Assembly: GCF_900156405.1 (NCBI RefSeq) | Contig: NZ_FTNN01000003.1 | Location: 310,001 to 374,000 of the forward strand | Source of the DNA: Shewanella morhuae | GTDB lineage: Bacteria > Pseudomonadota > Gammaproteobacteria > Enterobacterales > Shewanellaceae | Direction: 5' to 3' | DNA length: 64,000 nucleotides | Part shown: piece by piece, positions 33,576 to 44,717 of the stretch | Layout of the letters: each line of letters begins with the position of its first letter | Numbering within the stretch: position 1 is the first letter of the stretch | Position numbers and translations under genes: made by a program | The notes under the pieces: generated by a model | The model's database searches: none | What the model was told of the DNA's origin: nothing | The model's input: the letters and a program-made list of their open reading frames with translations, nothing else

Positions 33576-35600
33576 CTAGGTCTTCATTGGAAGAACGTCG
33601 TCTCCGGTGAGGCGTCCGGATTTCAAATCCGGGTAGGGCTGCCAGCAGTCCTGGGTAGGTTCGACTCCTATGTTCTTCCGCCAATCCTCGTGAGAGAAAA
33701 ACAGCTCTGCATCCCTAATTTCCCGGCTATTACTGCGATACTTTCTGCGGGTAAAGCCACTGCGGTCAAAAAACTCTAGTAATTGAATGCTCGCCTTACG
33801 TCCAAGTCCAATCATGTCCTTAAATTCACTCGTTTCAATTTTGCCCTCTGCAGCTACATGCTGACGCACTAAATTGGCATACTGACAAAGCTGCTCGCTG
33901 AGCAAATATCGGTCTTTCACGACAGCGGTAATAAAACCCTGCTGCACTAATTGAAAACACAATAAGCGCAACTTAGCTGGGTCAAGCTCAAGGTATTCGC
34001 CCATTTCGGTCACCCATATCGGTGTAGTTTGTTGCGCTAGCCAAGGTGCTAACCTTTGCCAACATTGCTGCGCATCGGCATCTAATACTATTTTGTGTTC
34101 AGCAAGCTGCAACAAAGCGCCGCGCAGCACCATTCGGCCTTCTTGGCATAGCGTGTCGAGCACTTTATTGGCTAATTCTGGCGGTAAAACACTGTGGATC
34201 ATCCGCTGTAGACGACTACGGCCTAACCCAAGTTGATCAGGATGTTGTTGATGGTATTCGCCCAGTAAATGTAGAAATTGCTGTTTTTCTTGTTCGAGTA
34301 AACTTACGGCAATAGCATAACCGCCAAGTCGCACTAGGCCTGCTTGAGCCAGTAACGTGGCAAGGCCTTCATCGGTCAGTTGCCAACGCCAAGCGAGTTC
34401 AGCTTCGGGCAATGCTTGGCTTTGGCCTAATAATGCCAAAGCCGAGACAGCCTGATTCATGTTGGCTAATTGCTGCAGCGCATTGACTCGTTCAGGCGTG
34501 CGTTTTTTACGATTAGGCACCTTGAGTGACAGCACCCGCCCTGCACCTAAGGTTTGTTTACCGCCTATATGACGCAGCACAATACGGTCGTCTTGACAGA
34601 GTAATAACGGTTTTTCAAGCACAAGCTCCGCCAGACAAAACCCTTGTTCATCCACTTCATTGAGTAGCGAGACGCGGCCTAAGGTATGATCGCCGCCGTG
34701 ATGGCAACTGACATTTTGCCAATGTACTAGACCATCGATACCTGAATAATCAAACGTGCGGATATGCACCACGGGACGAGTACAGGGCTCAGCTTGGGGT
34801 AAGCTGCTCAGCCAATCACCGCGTTCTGGAGCGCGATGGCTATCGACTCCGGCTAAATTAAGTGCGACACGCGTACCCGTCACTGCGCTTTGCGCTTCTT
34901 GTCCTTGGCAATGAATGCCACGCACCCTGAGTTTGCCTTTTTGTGCTGAGCTGTAGAGACTATCGCCGATGCACACTCTGCCGCTAATGACGGTGCCAGT
35001 CACCACGCAGCCAGCACCTTTAACATTAAAGGCGCGATCGAGTGTCATTCTAAAACTGCTTACATCTTCGCTGCGTAATGACTCTTGTGCTGCAATATCA
35101 AGGATATGAGCGCGCAGTGCTGCGATACCGTTAGTCTGCTGCTCATCAAATTGACTGGCCGCAACCTCAAAAATGCGACTGGCATTCATCGCATAGTCTG
35201 CCAACAGAGCCTGACCTTGCGCGGCAACTTGCGCAGCTCTTTCGCTATCGACTAAATCTCGCTTGGTTAACACTAAGGTCAAGCTAGTTAGAGGTAAAAG
35301 GGCCAGAATCTGTAAATGTTCGCGGGTTTGCGGCATCACACCATCATCACAGGCTAATACCAATAATGCGTGGCGAGCATGACTGACGCCCACCAGCATA
35401 TTGTTGATAAATTTTTCATGGCCAGGGACATCAATAAAAGCGAGGCGTGAGCCATCATTCAATGGCATAAAGGCATAACCCAAATCAATAGTCATACCGC
35501 GGCGTTTTTCTTCTGGTAAGCGGTCGGTGCCCATGCCTGTTAATGCTTGAATGAGTGTACTTTTACCGTGATCAACATGGCCTGCCGTGACAATAATCAT
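33576..35600 (-). CDS. selB: Selenocysteine-specific elongation factor
   Basis: GTPase that carries Sec-tRNA to UGA codons with a SECIS hairpin. 674 residues. GTPase motifs: GHVDHGKST near residue 7, DVPGHEKF near 57, TKRD near 112. After EF-Tu-like domains come winged-helix repeats for SECIS binding, ending in the typical [20 protein letters not shown]. Comparison with E. coli SelB (614) suggests homology ends near residue 630; residues 640-674 are encoded by the antisense strand of selC. It overlaps selA by four bases. Confidence 0.96.
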   Translation of the reverse strand: MIIVTAGHVDHGKSTLIQALTGMGTDRLPEEKRRGMTIDLGYAFMPLNDGSRLAFIDVPGHEKFINNMLVGVSHARHALLVLACDDGVMPQTREHLQILALLPLTSLTLVLTKRDLVDSERAAQVAAQGQALLADYAMNASRIFEVAASQFDEQQTNGIAALRAHILDIAAQESLRSEDVSSFRMTLDRAFNVKGAGCVVTGTVISGRVCIGDSLYSSAQKGKLRVRGIHCQGQEAQSAVTGTRVALNLAGVDSHRAPERGDWLSSLPQAEPCTRPVVHIRTFDYSGIDGLVHWQNVSCHHGGDHTLGRVSLLNEVDEQGFCLAELVLEKPLLLCQDDRIVLRHIGGKQTLGAGRVLSLKVPNRKKRTPERVNALQQLANMNQAVSALALLGQSQALPEAELAWRWQLTDEGLATLLAQAGLVRLGGYAIAVSLLEQEKQQFLHLLGEYHQQHPDQLGLGRSRLQRMIHSVLPPELANKVLDTLCQEGRMVLRGALLQLAEHKIVLDADAQQCWQRLAPWLAQQTTPIWVTEMGEYLELDPAKLRLLCFQLVQQGFITAVVKDRYLLSEQLCQYANLVRQHVAAEGKIETSEFKDMIGLGRKASIQLLEFFDRSGFTRRKYRSNSREIRDAELFFSHEDWRKNIGVEPTQDCWQPYPDLKSGRLTGDDVLPMKT
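33589..33683 (+). tRNA. selC: tRNA-Sec (anticodon TCA)
   Basis: 95 bases including encoded CCA. The acceptor arm GGAAGAAC (33589-33596) pairs with GTTCTTCC (33672-33679), eight pairs as in bacterial tRNA-Sec; G follows as the discriminator. The anticodon stem-loop reads CCGGATTTCAAATCCGG with TCA in the loop, there is a long variable arm, and the T arm has GGTTCGACTCC. Very close to E. coli selC. The whole gene lies antisense to the last 35 codons of selB. Delivers selenocysteine at UGA, here for fdnG. Confidence 0.97.
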
Positions 35601-37027
35601 AACTGCACCCCTAGAGTACTTAGCTCAGCAAGCAGCTCCGCCTCATTGTCGATTCCACGTAAATCTAATCTGAGTTGATCGTTACTCATGCGGCCAATCA
35701 CGGGTCGTTCGGCTTGCTTAAAATGCTGTTCTAACAAGCTTAAACTGCCGCCCTTTAAGGCGGTAAAACACAAGGCGACGGATGGCAAAAAGGTATCGGG
35801 TTGCGAGCCACTACCCACCTGAGTTTGGCAGTCTTGTAATTCAATGCCATAAGCAGGCTGAAACAGTGGTATCAGTGCCTGCTGTAATCGCTGGCCTATT
35901 TGCCTGAGCGTATCTTGGCTACGGGCAAATTTCGCCATAATCGGCAATTCAGTATCTAAGGTTTCTGGCGTGAGGTAATGGATTAAGGTGGCTTCTAGCG
36001 CCGCTAAAATCAGCTTGTCGCAGCGTAATGCGCGTTTAAGAGGATGACTTTGCAATTGATTAATCAACGACTGTTTGCCGACAATTAAGCCTGACTGAGG
36101 CCCACCTAATAATTTGTCACCCGAAAAACTCACTAAATCAACCCCGTCCAGTAGCATGGCCTGCGGGGTAGGTTCTTGTTTAAGACCAAAACGGCGTAAA
36201 TCGGTGAGTGAGCCACTGCCCAGATCTGAGATTAATGCAATACCGCGCTCGCGACATAACTCACCCAGCTTGGCCTCTTCTACCGCCGCGGTAAAACCAC
36301 TGATGTGATAGTTACTGGTATGAACCTTCATGATGGCGGCAGTATTTTCAGTAATGGCTTGCTCGTAATCTTTAAGATGAGTGCGGTTGGTACTGCCTAC
36401 TTCCACTAAGGTACAACCTGCTTGACGCATGATGTCGGGGATACGAAATGCTCCGCCAATTTCCACCAGCTCACCGCGAGAAACGATGACTTCTTTCCCC
36501 GCCGTTACCGCAGATAACATCAACAATACAGCGGCAGCATTATTGTTAACCACACAACAGGCCTCTGCTCCAGTAAGGCGATGGATCAAACCACTAATGG
36601 CATTATCGCGATGGCCACGTTCTCCTGCGGCTAATTCAAATTCTAGCGGTGTTGGGTAACGCATTACCGAGCTGACCGCTTTAATGGCGGCTTCCGACTG
36701 CTGGGCGCGGCCAAGATTGGTATGCAAAATCGTACCCGTAAGGTTCCACACCGGTTTTAGGCTGTGGCAATAGTCTCTTGACAGTTGATCAACCAAGCAT
36801 CCGTGCAATTGCGCGGGGTCAGAACACCAATTTGGTAAGCGGTGCTCCTGACTAATTAACGTGCGCGCAGCATGTAAATGCCCATCCAACGCCGCCTTTA
36901 CCGCCGCCTTACCGTAGGTCTGCTGCAATTGTGCAAAGCTCGGCTTTGCCAATAGGCTGTCCATTGAAGGTAAAGCGCGATACAGGGCTTGTGGCGTGTC
37001 GGGTGCTTGGGTCATCATCTGTGTCAT
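35597..37027 (-). CDS. selA: L-seryl-tRNA(Sec) selenium transferase
   Basis: PLP enzyme that converts Ser-tRNA(Sec) to Sec-tRNA(Sec) with selenophosphate. PLP lysine K305 lies in [13 protein letters not shown]. Other motifs are [14 protein letters not shown] near residue 95 and NNNAAAVLL near 160. I chose ATG 37027, giving 476 residues with [10 protein letters not shown] aligned to the E. coli start region. A GTG start at 37084 is open in frame but would add 19 unlike residues. It overlaps selB by four bases and follows fdhE. Confidence 0.95.
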   Translation of the reverse strand: MTQMMTQAPDTPQALYRALPSMDSLLAKPSFAQLQQTYGKAAVKAALDGHLHAARTLISQEHRLPNWCSDPAQLHGCLVDQLSRDYCHSLKPVWNLTGTILHTNLGRAQQSEAAIKAVSSVMRYPTPLEFELAAGERGHRDNAISGLIHRLTGAEACCVVNNNAAAVLLMLSAVTAGKEVIVSRGELVEIGGAFRIPDIMRQAGCTLVEVGSTNRTHLKDYEQAITENTAAIMKVHTSNYHISGFTAAVEEAKLGELCRERGIALISDLGSGSLTDLRRFGLKQEPTPQAMLLDGVDLVSFSGDKLLGGPQSGLIVGKQSLINQLQSHPLKRALRCDKLILAALEATLIHYLTPETLDTELPIMAKFARSQDTLRQIGQRLQQALIPLFQPAYGIELQDCQTQVGSGSQPDTFLPSVALCFTALKGGSLSLLEQHFKQAERPVIGRMSNDQLRLDLRGIDNEAELLAELSTLGVQL

Positions 37028-37089
37028 CTTTAGTGTGCTAAAAAAGGAAGGACTTGCATTATCACAAGCCCCTCCCACATTCACTTGAA

Positions 37090-37995
37090 CTACTCGGTTT
37101 CATGGGCCAGTAGGAGTGGATTGACGGTTGTCGCCCCAAACCCTTTGGCATTAAGCTCTTTATCCAGTATCAAGGTTGCCAGATCGTCAGCCGCCACATC
37201 CATTAAGGGTGACTTTTCGATAAACATCATTTTGGTATAGCCATGACATTCATCGCAGCTTTCAATCCGCACTTGCGCTTGTGCATCGTCGAGCGACCAA
37301 ATTGTCATTTCTTTATCTTGGCCACAACTCGTGCAATGGGCGCGAATGTAATGCCATTCGCTCTCACACAAACTGCAATGCAGATAACGTAAGCCTGCTC
37401 GAGGCTCATCGACAATAACGCTCGCCACCGGATGACTGCCGCAAATGGGACACAAGCTTTGTTGTTTCAGCTTGCGTTGATCCATACGCTTGATCACCAT
37501 GGGTGCCCAATGGGACCAATAAAGCCCCATCGCCGCCCACAGGAACAGGCTAAAACGCGCGGGAGCATCACTCATGCGCCCTTCGCGTAATGCGCGTCCC
37601 CACGTACTTAACTGCTCAGGAGATTGCTGCATCAGCAAACGCACTACCCGTGCAACGGATTCATCCACCTGCGGTAGCAGATCGCTTAACAGTTGCTGTA
37701 GTAGTCCTTGCCAGTAGCTATCCACCTCTGAGCCCAAATGAGAAAGCGGAATGGCCCCTTCTTTCCCCCAAGAGAGTAGCTGACCGAAATCAGCCTCCTT
37801 TGCCAGTCTGGCTTGTATAGACACCACACGGCGGCATAGCTCAAAGTAGTCAGCCAGCGGCGAGTCCTTGGCCAGCGTCAGCAAACGTTGGGCCCTTCTG
37901 TGATACACAGCATGGGGATCCACCGCTTTAATATGTTTCAGTTCCAGCGGCGATTCGCTGCCGGGGACCATAGGTATCTCGGCTGTTTGACTCAT
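37090..37995 (-). CDS. fdhE: Formate dehydrogenase accessory protein FdhE
   Basis: Cytoplasmic, iron-binding rubredoxin-like maturation factor for respiratory formate dehydrogenases. 301 residues. The C-terminal half has the paired cysteines [24 protein letters not shown] and CDECHGYTK. The start codon overlaps the fdnI stop by one base (TAATG), placing it in the fdnGHI operon and coupling its translation. Confidence 0.95.
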   Translation of the reverse strand: MSQTAEIPMVPGSESPLELKHIKAVDPHAVYHRRAQRLLTLAKDSPLADYFELCRRVVSIQARLAKEADFGQLLSWGKEGAIPLSHLGSEVDSYWQGLLQQLLSDLLPQVDESVARVVRLLMQQSPEQLSTWGRALREGRMSDAPARFSLFLWAAMGLYWSHWAPMVIKRMDQRKLKQQSLCPICGSHPVASVIVDEPRAGLRYLHCSLCESEWHYIRAHCTSCGQDKEMTIWSLDDAQAQVRIESCDECHGYTKMMFIEKSPLMDVAADDLATLILDKELNAKGFGATTVNPLLLAHETE

Positions 37996-38639
37996 TAGTG
38001 TTTTTTCTCCACGTCTGAATGTTCATCTAACATCAAAGGGTGATGCTTACGACACCAAGCTTTAGAAACTTTGCCGTAAAGCATGCCCGCGACCGAACCT
38101 TCCACCCACGTTGCCATCCAAAAGTGCACTATCACGAATATCATCATGATCAAGGCACAAATCGCATGTAACAGAATGGCCCAGCCCACTACTACGCCCG
38201 AAAAATACGGTGCAAAGTAAGGCTGCCACATCATGATCCCAGTCACGGTTAAGACGATTGAGGTCACCACAAAGGTACGAAATAATACCTTTTGACCCGG
38301 GTTGTAATGGCCGATAGGTGGGATACCCTCCTCGTTCTCGAACATCACATCCTTAATCGCCAACATCCATTTGAGATCGTTCTTTTCCCATTTGTTGTGA
38401 TGGTAATAACGCGCCAACAGCAACATTAAGGGTAAACACATCATCAAACCGGCAATGGGGTGAATGAAGCGCGCCAATTGGGGTGTTCCTGCTATCGCTC
38501 CCATCCATTGAAAGGAAGGAAAAAAGATAGAGAAGCCAGTGAGAAAGGTCACTAAGCCCACGGCAACAATGAACCAATGACAAATGCGATCAAACAGCTT
38601 ATGACGCACTATCATTTCTTGCTTATCATGCTTGCTCAT
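37995..38639 (-). CDS. fdnI: Formate dehydrogenase cytochrome b556 (gamma) subunit
   Basis: Membrane anchor that passes electrons from the iron-sulfur subunit through two b hemes to the quinone pool. 214 residues, four main helices. Candidate heme ligands are in [13 protein letters not shown] and the late [21 protein letters not shown], and the C-terminal [24 protein letters not shown] is typical of FdnI/FdoI. Overlaps fdnH by four bases and fdhE by one. Confidence 0.95.
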   Translation of the reverse strand: MSKHDKQEMIVRHKLFDRICHWFIVAVGLVTFLTGFSIFFPSFQWMGAIAGTPQLARFIHPIAGLMMCLPLMLLLARYYHHNKWEKNDLKWMLAIKDVMFENEEGIPPIGHYNPGQKVLFRTFVVTSIVLTVTGIMMWQPYFAPYFSGVVVGWAILLHAICALIMMIFVIVHFWMATWVEGSVAGMLYGKVSKAWCRKHHPLMLDEHSDVEKKH

Positions 38640-39547
38640 TGGTCATCCTCCTCTTTGTCCTTCACCTCTTCCTCTGGAGGCTGATAACCCGGCTGATCCT
38701 CTTCCACTATGTTTCGACCCACAGTGATCTTGTGTAAACAAGCCACGGCAGCCGTTGCAATTAGGCCCGCTGCACCGAGCGGTTTCACCCAGTCTTGCCA
38801 CAAGGTGACAGACAATGGGATCTGTGGATCAACAGGCATGTTATAGCTATCAGGCTGAGTGATATCATGTAATATCATCATCATCGCCGTGCCGCCCACG
38901 CCTTCTGGGTTGTAGAGTCCGGCTTTTGGAAAGCCTTTTTCTTTCAGTTCAGCCACGCGCTTCTCGGAATAGAACAACATGTCCTCACGGGAGCCAAAAC
39001 GCAGGGCTCCGGTGGTGCATGACTTCACACAGGAAGGTTCTAATCCGACCGCTAAACGGTCAGAACACATAGTGCACTTGTAAGCTTTGTTGTCCTTAGG
39101 GTCGATTTTTGGCACATCGAAGGGACACGCACTGGCGCAGTAACCGCAACCAATACATTTGTCTGAATCAAAGTCCACCACGCCATTGGCATGTTGAATA
39201 ATCGCTCCTGAGGTCGAACAGGCTTTTAAACAAGCCGGATCAGCACAGTGCATACAAGCTGAGTGGGTAAATTGCCAACGTAGCTTGTTGCTTTCCATCA
39301 CCTCATGAAACTCCATCAGGGTCCAACACTGGCCTGATAGTGACATGGGGTTTTGGTAACTACCCTGGAACGTACCCACTTCTTCCCGTAGATCATTCCA
39401 CTCTGAACACGACACTTGGCAGGCTTTACAGCCATTACACTTAGTGGCGTCAAACAGCTTGGCGACCTGCTCCGACGAGTTACGACCTTTCGCTGCTGGC
39501 GTCATCCCTGAAGTTCCAGAGCGGCGGATAATGTCTTGTGATGCCAT
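38636..39547 (-). CDS. fdnH: Formate dehydrogenase iron-sulfur (beta) subunit
   Basis: Carries four [4Fe-4S] clusters between the Mo/Se site and the heme subunit. 303 residues. Four Cys clusters are visible: CNGCKACQVSC near residue 37, CMHCADPACLKAC near 97, CIGCGYCASACPFDVPK near 130 and CTMCSDR near 157. A single transmembrane helix near 250-270 anchors it, as in E. coli FdnH. Starts two bases after the fdnG stop. Confidence 0.96.
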   Translation of the reverse strand: MASQDIIRRSGTSGMTPAAKGRNSSEQVAKLFDATKCNGCKACQVSCSEWNDLREEVGTFQGSYQNPMSLSGQCWTLMEFHEVMESNKLRWQFTHSACMHCADPACLKACSTSGAIIQHANGVVDFDSDKCIGCGYCASACPFDVPKIDPKDNKAYKCTMCSDRLAVGLEPSCVKSCTTGALRFGSREDMLFYSEKRVAELKEKGFPKAGLYNPEGVGGTAMMMILHDITQPDSYNMPVDPQIPLSVTLWQDWVKPLGAAGLIATAAVACLHKITVGRNIVEEDQPGYQPPEEEVKDKEEDDQ

Positions 39548-39549
39548 AA

Positions 39550-42500
39550 TCAGATCCCCTCAGCTTTAGTGATGTTAACCAAAAATGCTTTGAACTCAGG
39601 CACCTGTGTATTTGCATCACCGACTTCTGTGGTAAGCACGTTACAGGAGTAACTTTTACGAGTTAACGCATTATGGCTGCCGTGACGGGGTAACCCGACT
39701 GTATGAACTAACTGGCCATTCACCTTTAACGGTTGCAGACGTTTAGTCACTAACGCTTTGGTTTGTATACTGCCGCGCTTAGAGCTGACAGTGACCCAAT
39801 CACCGTTAGCAATCCCTTTCTCGGCCGCTAACACTTCGTCCATTTCGACAAAGGTTTCAGGCATAGAAATCGCCGCTAAACGAGCATGGGTTGACCAGAA
39901 GTTAAAGTGCTCAGTCACACAATAAGTCGTCGCCACATAGGGGAAGTCTTTATGTGAACCTAAGGTTTCTTTTACGCCCGGTAACATACGCACCGCTGGG
40001 TTACTGGTCACTTTGTGCAGTGGGTTCACCCCAATAGGTGACTCCATCGGCTCGTAGTGCTCAGGGAACGGACCTTCGGCCAACAGTTTGAGGGCAAAGA
40101 AACGACCCACACCTTCCGGCTGCATGATGAAAGGACCCGCCGATTGCTGTGGCGTTAACTTCATATTGAAGTCGCCCACATCAATGCCGTGCCACTTGCC
40201 ATCAACCCATTCAACGATTGTGCGTTTAGGATCCCAAGGTTTACCGTTGAGGTCACATGATGCACGGTTGTACAGCACGCGGCGGTTAGCTGGCCATGCA
40301 AATGCCCAACCCGGTGTTACCCCTTTACCTGACGGATCATGGTTATCGCGTCGGGCCATTAAGTTGCCTTCTTCGGTCCAAGAACCCGCATAAATCCAAC
40401 AAGCACTTGCCGTGCTGCCATCATCTTTAAGCTCTGCAAAACTACTAATTTGACGGTTAGTCAGCAGATCTTTACCGTTAAGCTCACGGGCCACTTCTTC
40501 AGCATGTGGTGACAATGGGTTATGGTAATCCCAGCTAATGGCATTTAATGGTTCAGGCAATTTACCGCCTTCTTGCTTGTACAGCTTGCGCATTTCCATC
40601 AACACACCAGAGAGGATTTCCGCATCTGGTTTAGCTTCACCCGGTGGGTTAGCCCCTTTCCAATGCCACTGCATCCAACGACCAGAGTTCACAATCGAAC
40701 CCTCTTCTTCGGCAAAACAGGTTGTCGGTAGACGGAACACTTCAGTCATGATTTCAGCAGGATTAACCTCGTTGAAACCATCGGCGTTTTGCCAGAAGGT
40801 TGCGGTTTCCGTTGCCAGAGCATCAAGTACCACCATATATTTAAGATTACTCAATGCTTTGAGTACCTTATTACGGTTTGGCATAGAGTTAATGGCGTTA
40901 ACACCTTGGATAATGTAACCATTTACTTCACCGTGATAGGCCATATCTAAGTGTTTAGTAAAGTCGTATTGTTTATCCCATTTAGGTACCCAGTCATAAC
41001 CAAAGTCATTGGCAGCTGTCGCGTTATCACCCCAGTAACTCTTCATTTGTGAAATAAAGAATTTAGGATAATTTTGCCAGTAGTTGGTCTGATCGGGACG
41101 CAATGCAAGCGGCGTATTATGCTTAAGATAAGTCTTAAGATCGGTGTCTTTATCACTTGGTAACTTAAGGTAGCCAGGTAAGCTTTGACACAGTAATCCC
41201 ATGTCTGTCGCGCCTTGCACGTTAGAGTGACCACGTAGTGCGTTAACACCACCACCCAGCACACCAATGTTACCCAGCAGTAATTGCACCATCGCCATAG
41301 AGCGAATGTTTTGTGAGCCTTTAGTGTGGTGAGTCCAACCTAAGGCATACATAAACGTCGCCGCTCGGTCGTGGGTATGCGTGCTACCAATTTGTTGGCA
41401 AACCACTTCATAATCCGCAATCGGCGTACCGGTAATATTGCTTACTGTTTCAAAATCGTAACGATCCACATGCTGCTTCATTAAATTCCACACACAACGT
41501 GGATTTTCAAAGCTAGGATCGATTTTAGCGTGACCTTCTTCGTCTAATTCGTAATACCAAGACTCTTTATCGTAGCTATCGGTTTCTTCATTAAAACCAC
41601 TAAACAGACCTTCATTGAAGGAGAAGTCTTCACGAACTATGTAACCTGCGTTGGTATACGCTTTTACGTAATCGTAGTTAACCTGTTTAGTTTCAATCAG
41701 ATAACGGATAACCCCTAATAAGAAGGCAATATCGGTACCTGAACGTAAAGGTGCGTAGTAATCAGCTACCGCAGCGCTACGGGTAAAGCGTGGATCAACC
41801 ACTATTAATTTGGCGTTGTTATGTTGCATTGCTTCCGTTACCCAGCCGAATCCGACAGGGTGAGCCTCTGCAGCGTTACCGCCCATAATAATAATGACGT
41901 TAGAGTTTTTAATATCGATCCAGTGGTTGGTCATGGCACCACGTCCAAATGTCGGAGCAAGACTTGCTACCGTTGGAGAGTGTCAGTTACGCGCAATAGT
42001 ATCGATTGCAACTAGGCCCAATGCCCGTGCAAATTTTTGGGTGATATAGCCACCTTCGTTCGGCATAGCCGACGAGGTCATCATCCCGGTGCTTAGCCAA
42101 CGGTTAACCGTCGTCCCAGCGGAGTTCTTTTCAATTAAATTCGCATCACGATCATTTTTTAGCAGGCGAGCAATACGCTGAAACGCATCATCCCAACTAA
42201 TACGCGTCCATACATTACTGCCTGGCGCACGATATTCTGGGTATTTAAGACGGTTCGGACTATTAACATAATCCACCAAACCAGCACCCTTAGGACATAA
42301 AGCCCCACGGTTCACTGGATGATCTGCATCCCCTTCGATATGGAAAATAGTTTGCTCGGCATTCTTGCCATTACTACCCTTGCTATACATCAACAATCCA
42401 CAACCCACTGAGCAATAACAGCAGTTATTGCGGGTTTCTTTCGCGCTAATGAGTTTGAACTCGCGAACGGCCGCATAGGCCTTTTCGGACATCAATCCCA

Positions 42501-42564
42501 ACGCTGAAATTGCTGAAGTGGCAGCTCCGGCAGCACACAGTTTAAAAAACTGGCGTCTGTTCAT
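39550..42564 (-). CDS. fdnG: Selenocysteine-containing formate dehydrogenase catalytic (alpha) subunit
   Basis: Periplasmic oxidation of formate to CO2 at a Mo-bis-MGD/Se centre. One 1004-residue protein that must be read through an in-frame TGA at 41985-41983 (Sec194, context ARN-U-HSPTVASLAPTFGRG), so a normal ORF search splits it. Twin-arginine signal NRRQFFK at the N-terminus; [4Fe-4S] site NCCYCSVGCG near residue 47 and ALCPKG near 88. The part after Sec (MTNHWIDIKNSNV, IMGGNAAEAHPVGFGW) matches FdnG/FdoG. First gene of fdnGHI-fdhE-selA-selB. Confidence 0.97.
41944..41985 (-). promoter_or_regulatory. Bacterial SECIS element of fdnG, with Sec UGA codon
   Basis: Right after UGA the RNA forms a lower stem UCCAA/UUGGA and an upper hairpin CGG-U-AGCA-AGUCU-UGCU-CCG with a single bulged U and GUC in the loop, matching the E. 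coli fdhF/fdnG SECIS features bound by SelB. Confidence 0.92.
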
Positions 42565-43153
42565 AGCGTCCTCTCACACTCTTGTCGTTATGAGTCTGGT
42601 GATTGCAATGGTAAAATTTGCAACCGACTGAGTGAGCCTCGTTAAAGACCACACTTAATTTGAGATTATCCTAAAATAGAAATTAGATAACAAATAATGA
42701 CACGAGATCTAGATCGCAAATCACCAACCACAAAACTAAAGACTGAAAACAAGACCGAAATACACTACAAATAGAATTTAAAACCAATTTAAACAGACAA
42801 GACAAGATTAAAACCCAAAATAAGCACATAGACATATTGTCACACACCAAGAGTACAAATAGTCCCTCTGGTGATGCATTTGGTTATTAAAAAAATTAGT
42901 AACCATCAAATAATGAATATGCGAACACTTGAAAAGGTTGTTTTTTGTACAGAAGCAAAATCAAAAACTGACAATGTAAAGAAAAGTGAAAAAAATAACC
43001 TGTCCGCGGTGTTAAAAGCCCTCAAAGTACAAAGTTAAAAATCCTTAAAAATGGACAGAAAGCATAAAAAAAGGCTCAAGCTAATTGCTTGAGCCCACAC
43101 TTTCAGTATTTTTATGCGCTGCTACAGGTTAATAATTTCCCGTATCGAACCAT
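42565..43153. other. Long AT-rich upstream region of the formate dehydrogenase operon
   Basis: About 590 bases. The left part is the fdnG promoter region; at the right end lies the hutH terminator. I searched by eye for FNR (TTGAT-N4-ATCAA) and CRP sites and found none convincing. No gene seen. Confidence 0.45.
43066..43096 (-). terminator. Terminator after hutH
   Basis: GGCTCAAGC (43073-43081) pairs with GCTTGAGCC (43087-43095); seven A on the plus strand give a U run on the minus-strand RNA. Confidence 0.92.
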
Positions 43154-44695
43154 TTAAACACTGGGTAGTGTTCCTGCTGGCAAATACAGGTTAAAGCTGG
43201 CGCAATAAAGTAAATCAGTAGCCGCCTCGATATCGGGGGCAAAGTATCTGTCTTTATCGTAATAAGCGACCACTTCACGTAATTCGGCTTTGGCCTTAGC
43301 CACGGCTGAACTTGGCGCTAACGGCGCACGAAAATCCAACCCCTGCGCTGCCGCTAACCATTCAATCGCTAATACGCCGCGGGTATTTTCGCTCATATCA
43401 CGTAAACGGCGCGCCGCAAAGGTCGCCATAGACACATGATCTTCTTGGTTGGCCGAGGTAGGTAAACTATCTACCGACGCGGGATGGGCGTAAGTTTTAT
43501 TCTCTGACGCCAATGCCGCGGCTGTCACTTGGGCAATCATAAAGCCTGAGTTCACCCCACCATTTTTCACTAAAAATGGTGGTAGTTTCGACAGGCTCGA
43601 ATCGATTAATAGTGCGATACGACGCTCGGCAATGGAGCCTAGTTCAGCAATCGCAATCGCTAAGTTATCCGCCGCCATAGCAACAGGTTCGGCGTGGAAG
43701 TTACCGCCCGAAATAATATCGCCCGTGTCTTGGAACACTAATGGATTATCGGTGACACCATTGGCCTCAGTGCCTAACACATCGGCTGCGTGGCGGATTT
43801 GTGTCAAACAGGCACCCAATACTTGCGGTTGGCAACGTAGTGAATAAGGATCTTGCACCTTTTCACAATTAGCATGACTGATGCTAATTTCTGACTCTTC
43901 ACCCAGTAGATGACGAAATACCCTAGCTGAATCGATTTGACCTTTCTGACCACGCGCCGCATGGATGCGAGGATCAAACGGGCTACGGCTGCCCATAGCG
44001 GCTTCAACGCTCATCGCACCAATCACACTGCTTGCGGCAAACAAGTCTTCGGCATGGAATAACCCTTCGAGCGCCAGCGCGGTAGATGCCTGCGTGCCGT
44101 TAAGCAGTGCTAGCCCTTCTTTGGCGGCTAAATCGATAGGCTTAAGGCCGGCGATGGCTAAACCTTCGGCTGCCGAAATTAACTCACCTTGGTAGCTCAT
44201 CTCGCCTTCACCGAGCATAGGCAAACACATGTGAGCCAGTGGCGCTAGGTCACCCGATGCGCCGACTGAGCCTTTTTCTGGCACGCAGGGATAGACCTGT
44301 GCGTTGACTAAACGGATTAAAAAGTTAATCACTTCTAAGCGAATACCTGAAAAACCACGGCTTAATGAGTTAATTTTTAACACCATCATCAAGCGCACTG
44401 TAGCATCTTGCATATATTGCCCCGTTCCCGCTGCGTGCGACAACACGATAGAGCGTTGTAATAGTTGCAAATCTTCAGGTGCAATTTTGGTATTGGCTAA
44501 TAAACCAAAGCCAGTATTGATACCGTAAACAGTACGGCCTTCATCCAATACTTTTTGCACGATTTGCGCGCTGGTATTGATGTCGGTAATGGCCTCCGGT
44601 GCCAATTCAAGCGTCAGCTTATGGCGGCTGATTTCGCGTAATTGCGCTAGGCTCAAGCTGCCCGGTGTTAACACTAAGTGGTTCGCTGATTTCAT
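43154..44695 (-). CDS. hutH: Histidine ammonia-lyase
   Basis: Deaminates histidine to urocanate, first step of histidine breakdown. 513 residues, usual size. The self-formed MIO cofactor comes from A146-S147-G148 in [23 protein letters not shown] near residue 59 and NGTQAS near 200 are also typical. Last gene of the probable hutC-hutU-hutH unit, 22 bases after hutU. Confidence 0.97.
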   Translation of the reverse strand: MKSANHLVLTPGSLSLAQLREISRHKLTLELAPEAITDINTSAQIVQKVLDEGRTVYGINTGFGLLANTKIAPEDLQLLQRSIVLSHAAGTGQYMQDATVRLMMVLKINSLSRGFSGIRLEVINFLIRLVNAQVYPCVPEKGSVGASGDLAPLAHMCLPMLGEGEMSYQGELISAAEGLAIAGLKPIDLAAKEGLALLNGTQASTALALEGLFHAEDLFAASSVIGAMSVEAAMGSRSPFDPRIHAARGQKGQIDSARVFRHLLGEESEISISHANCEKVQDPYSLRCQPQVLGACLTQIRHAADVLGTEANGVTDNPLVFQDTGDIISGGNFHAEPVAMAADNLAIAIAELGSIAERRIALLIDSSLSKLPPFLVKNGGVNSGFMIAQVTAAALASENKTYAHPASVDSLPTSANQEDHVSMATFAARRLRDMSENTRGVLAIEWLAAAQGLDFRAPLAPSSAVAKAKAELREVVAYYDKDRYFAPDIEAATDLLYCASFNLYLPAGTLPSV

Positions 44696-44717
44696 ATTTT
44701 GTATTCCCGTTTTTATT

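Noticed and set aside
41935..42564. fdnG as a pseudogene broken by a stop codon
   Set aside because: The TGA is at the conserved Sec position, is followed by a SECIS hairpin, and selA, selB and selC are adjacent.
42565..42900. FNR or CRP site upstream of fdnG
   Set aside because: No good match to either consensus; only weak partial inverted repeats such as TTGCA/TGCAA at about 42604-42624.
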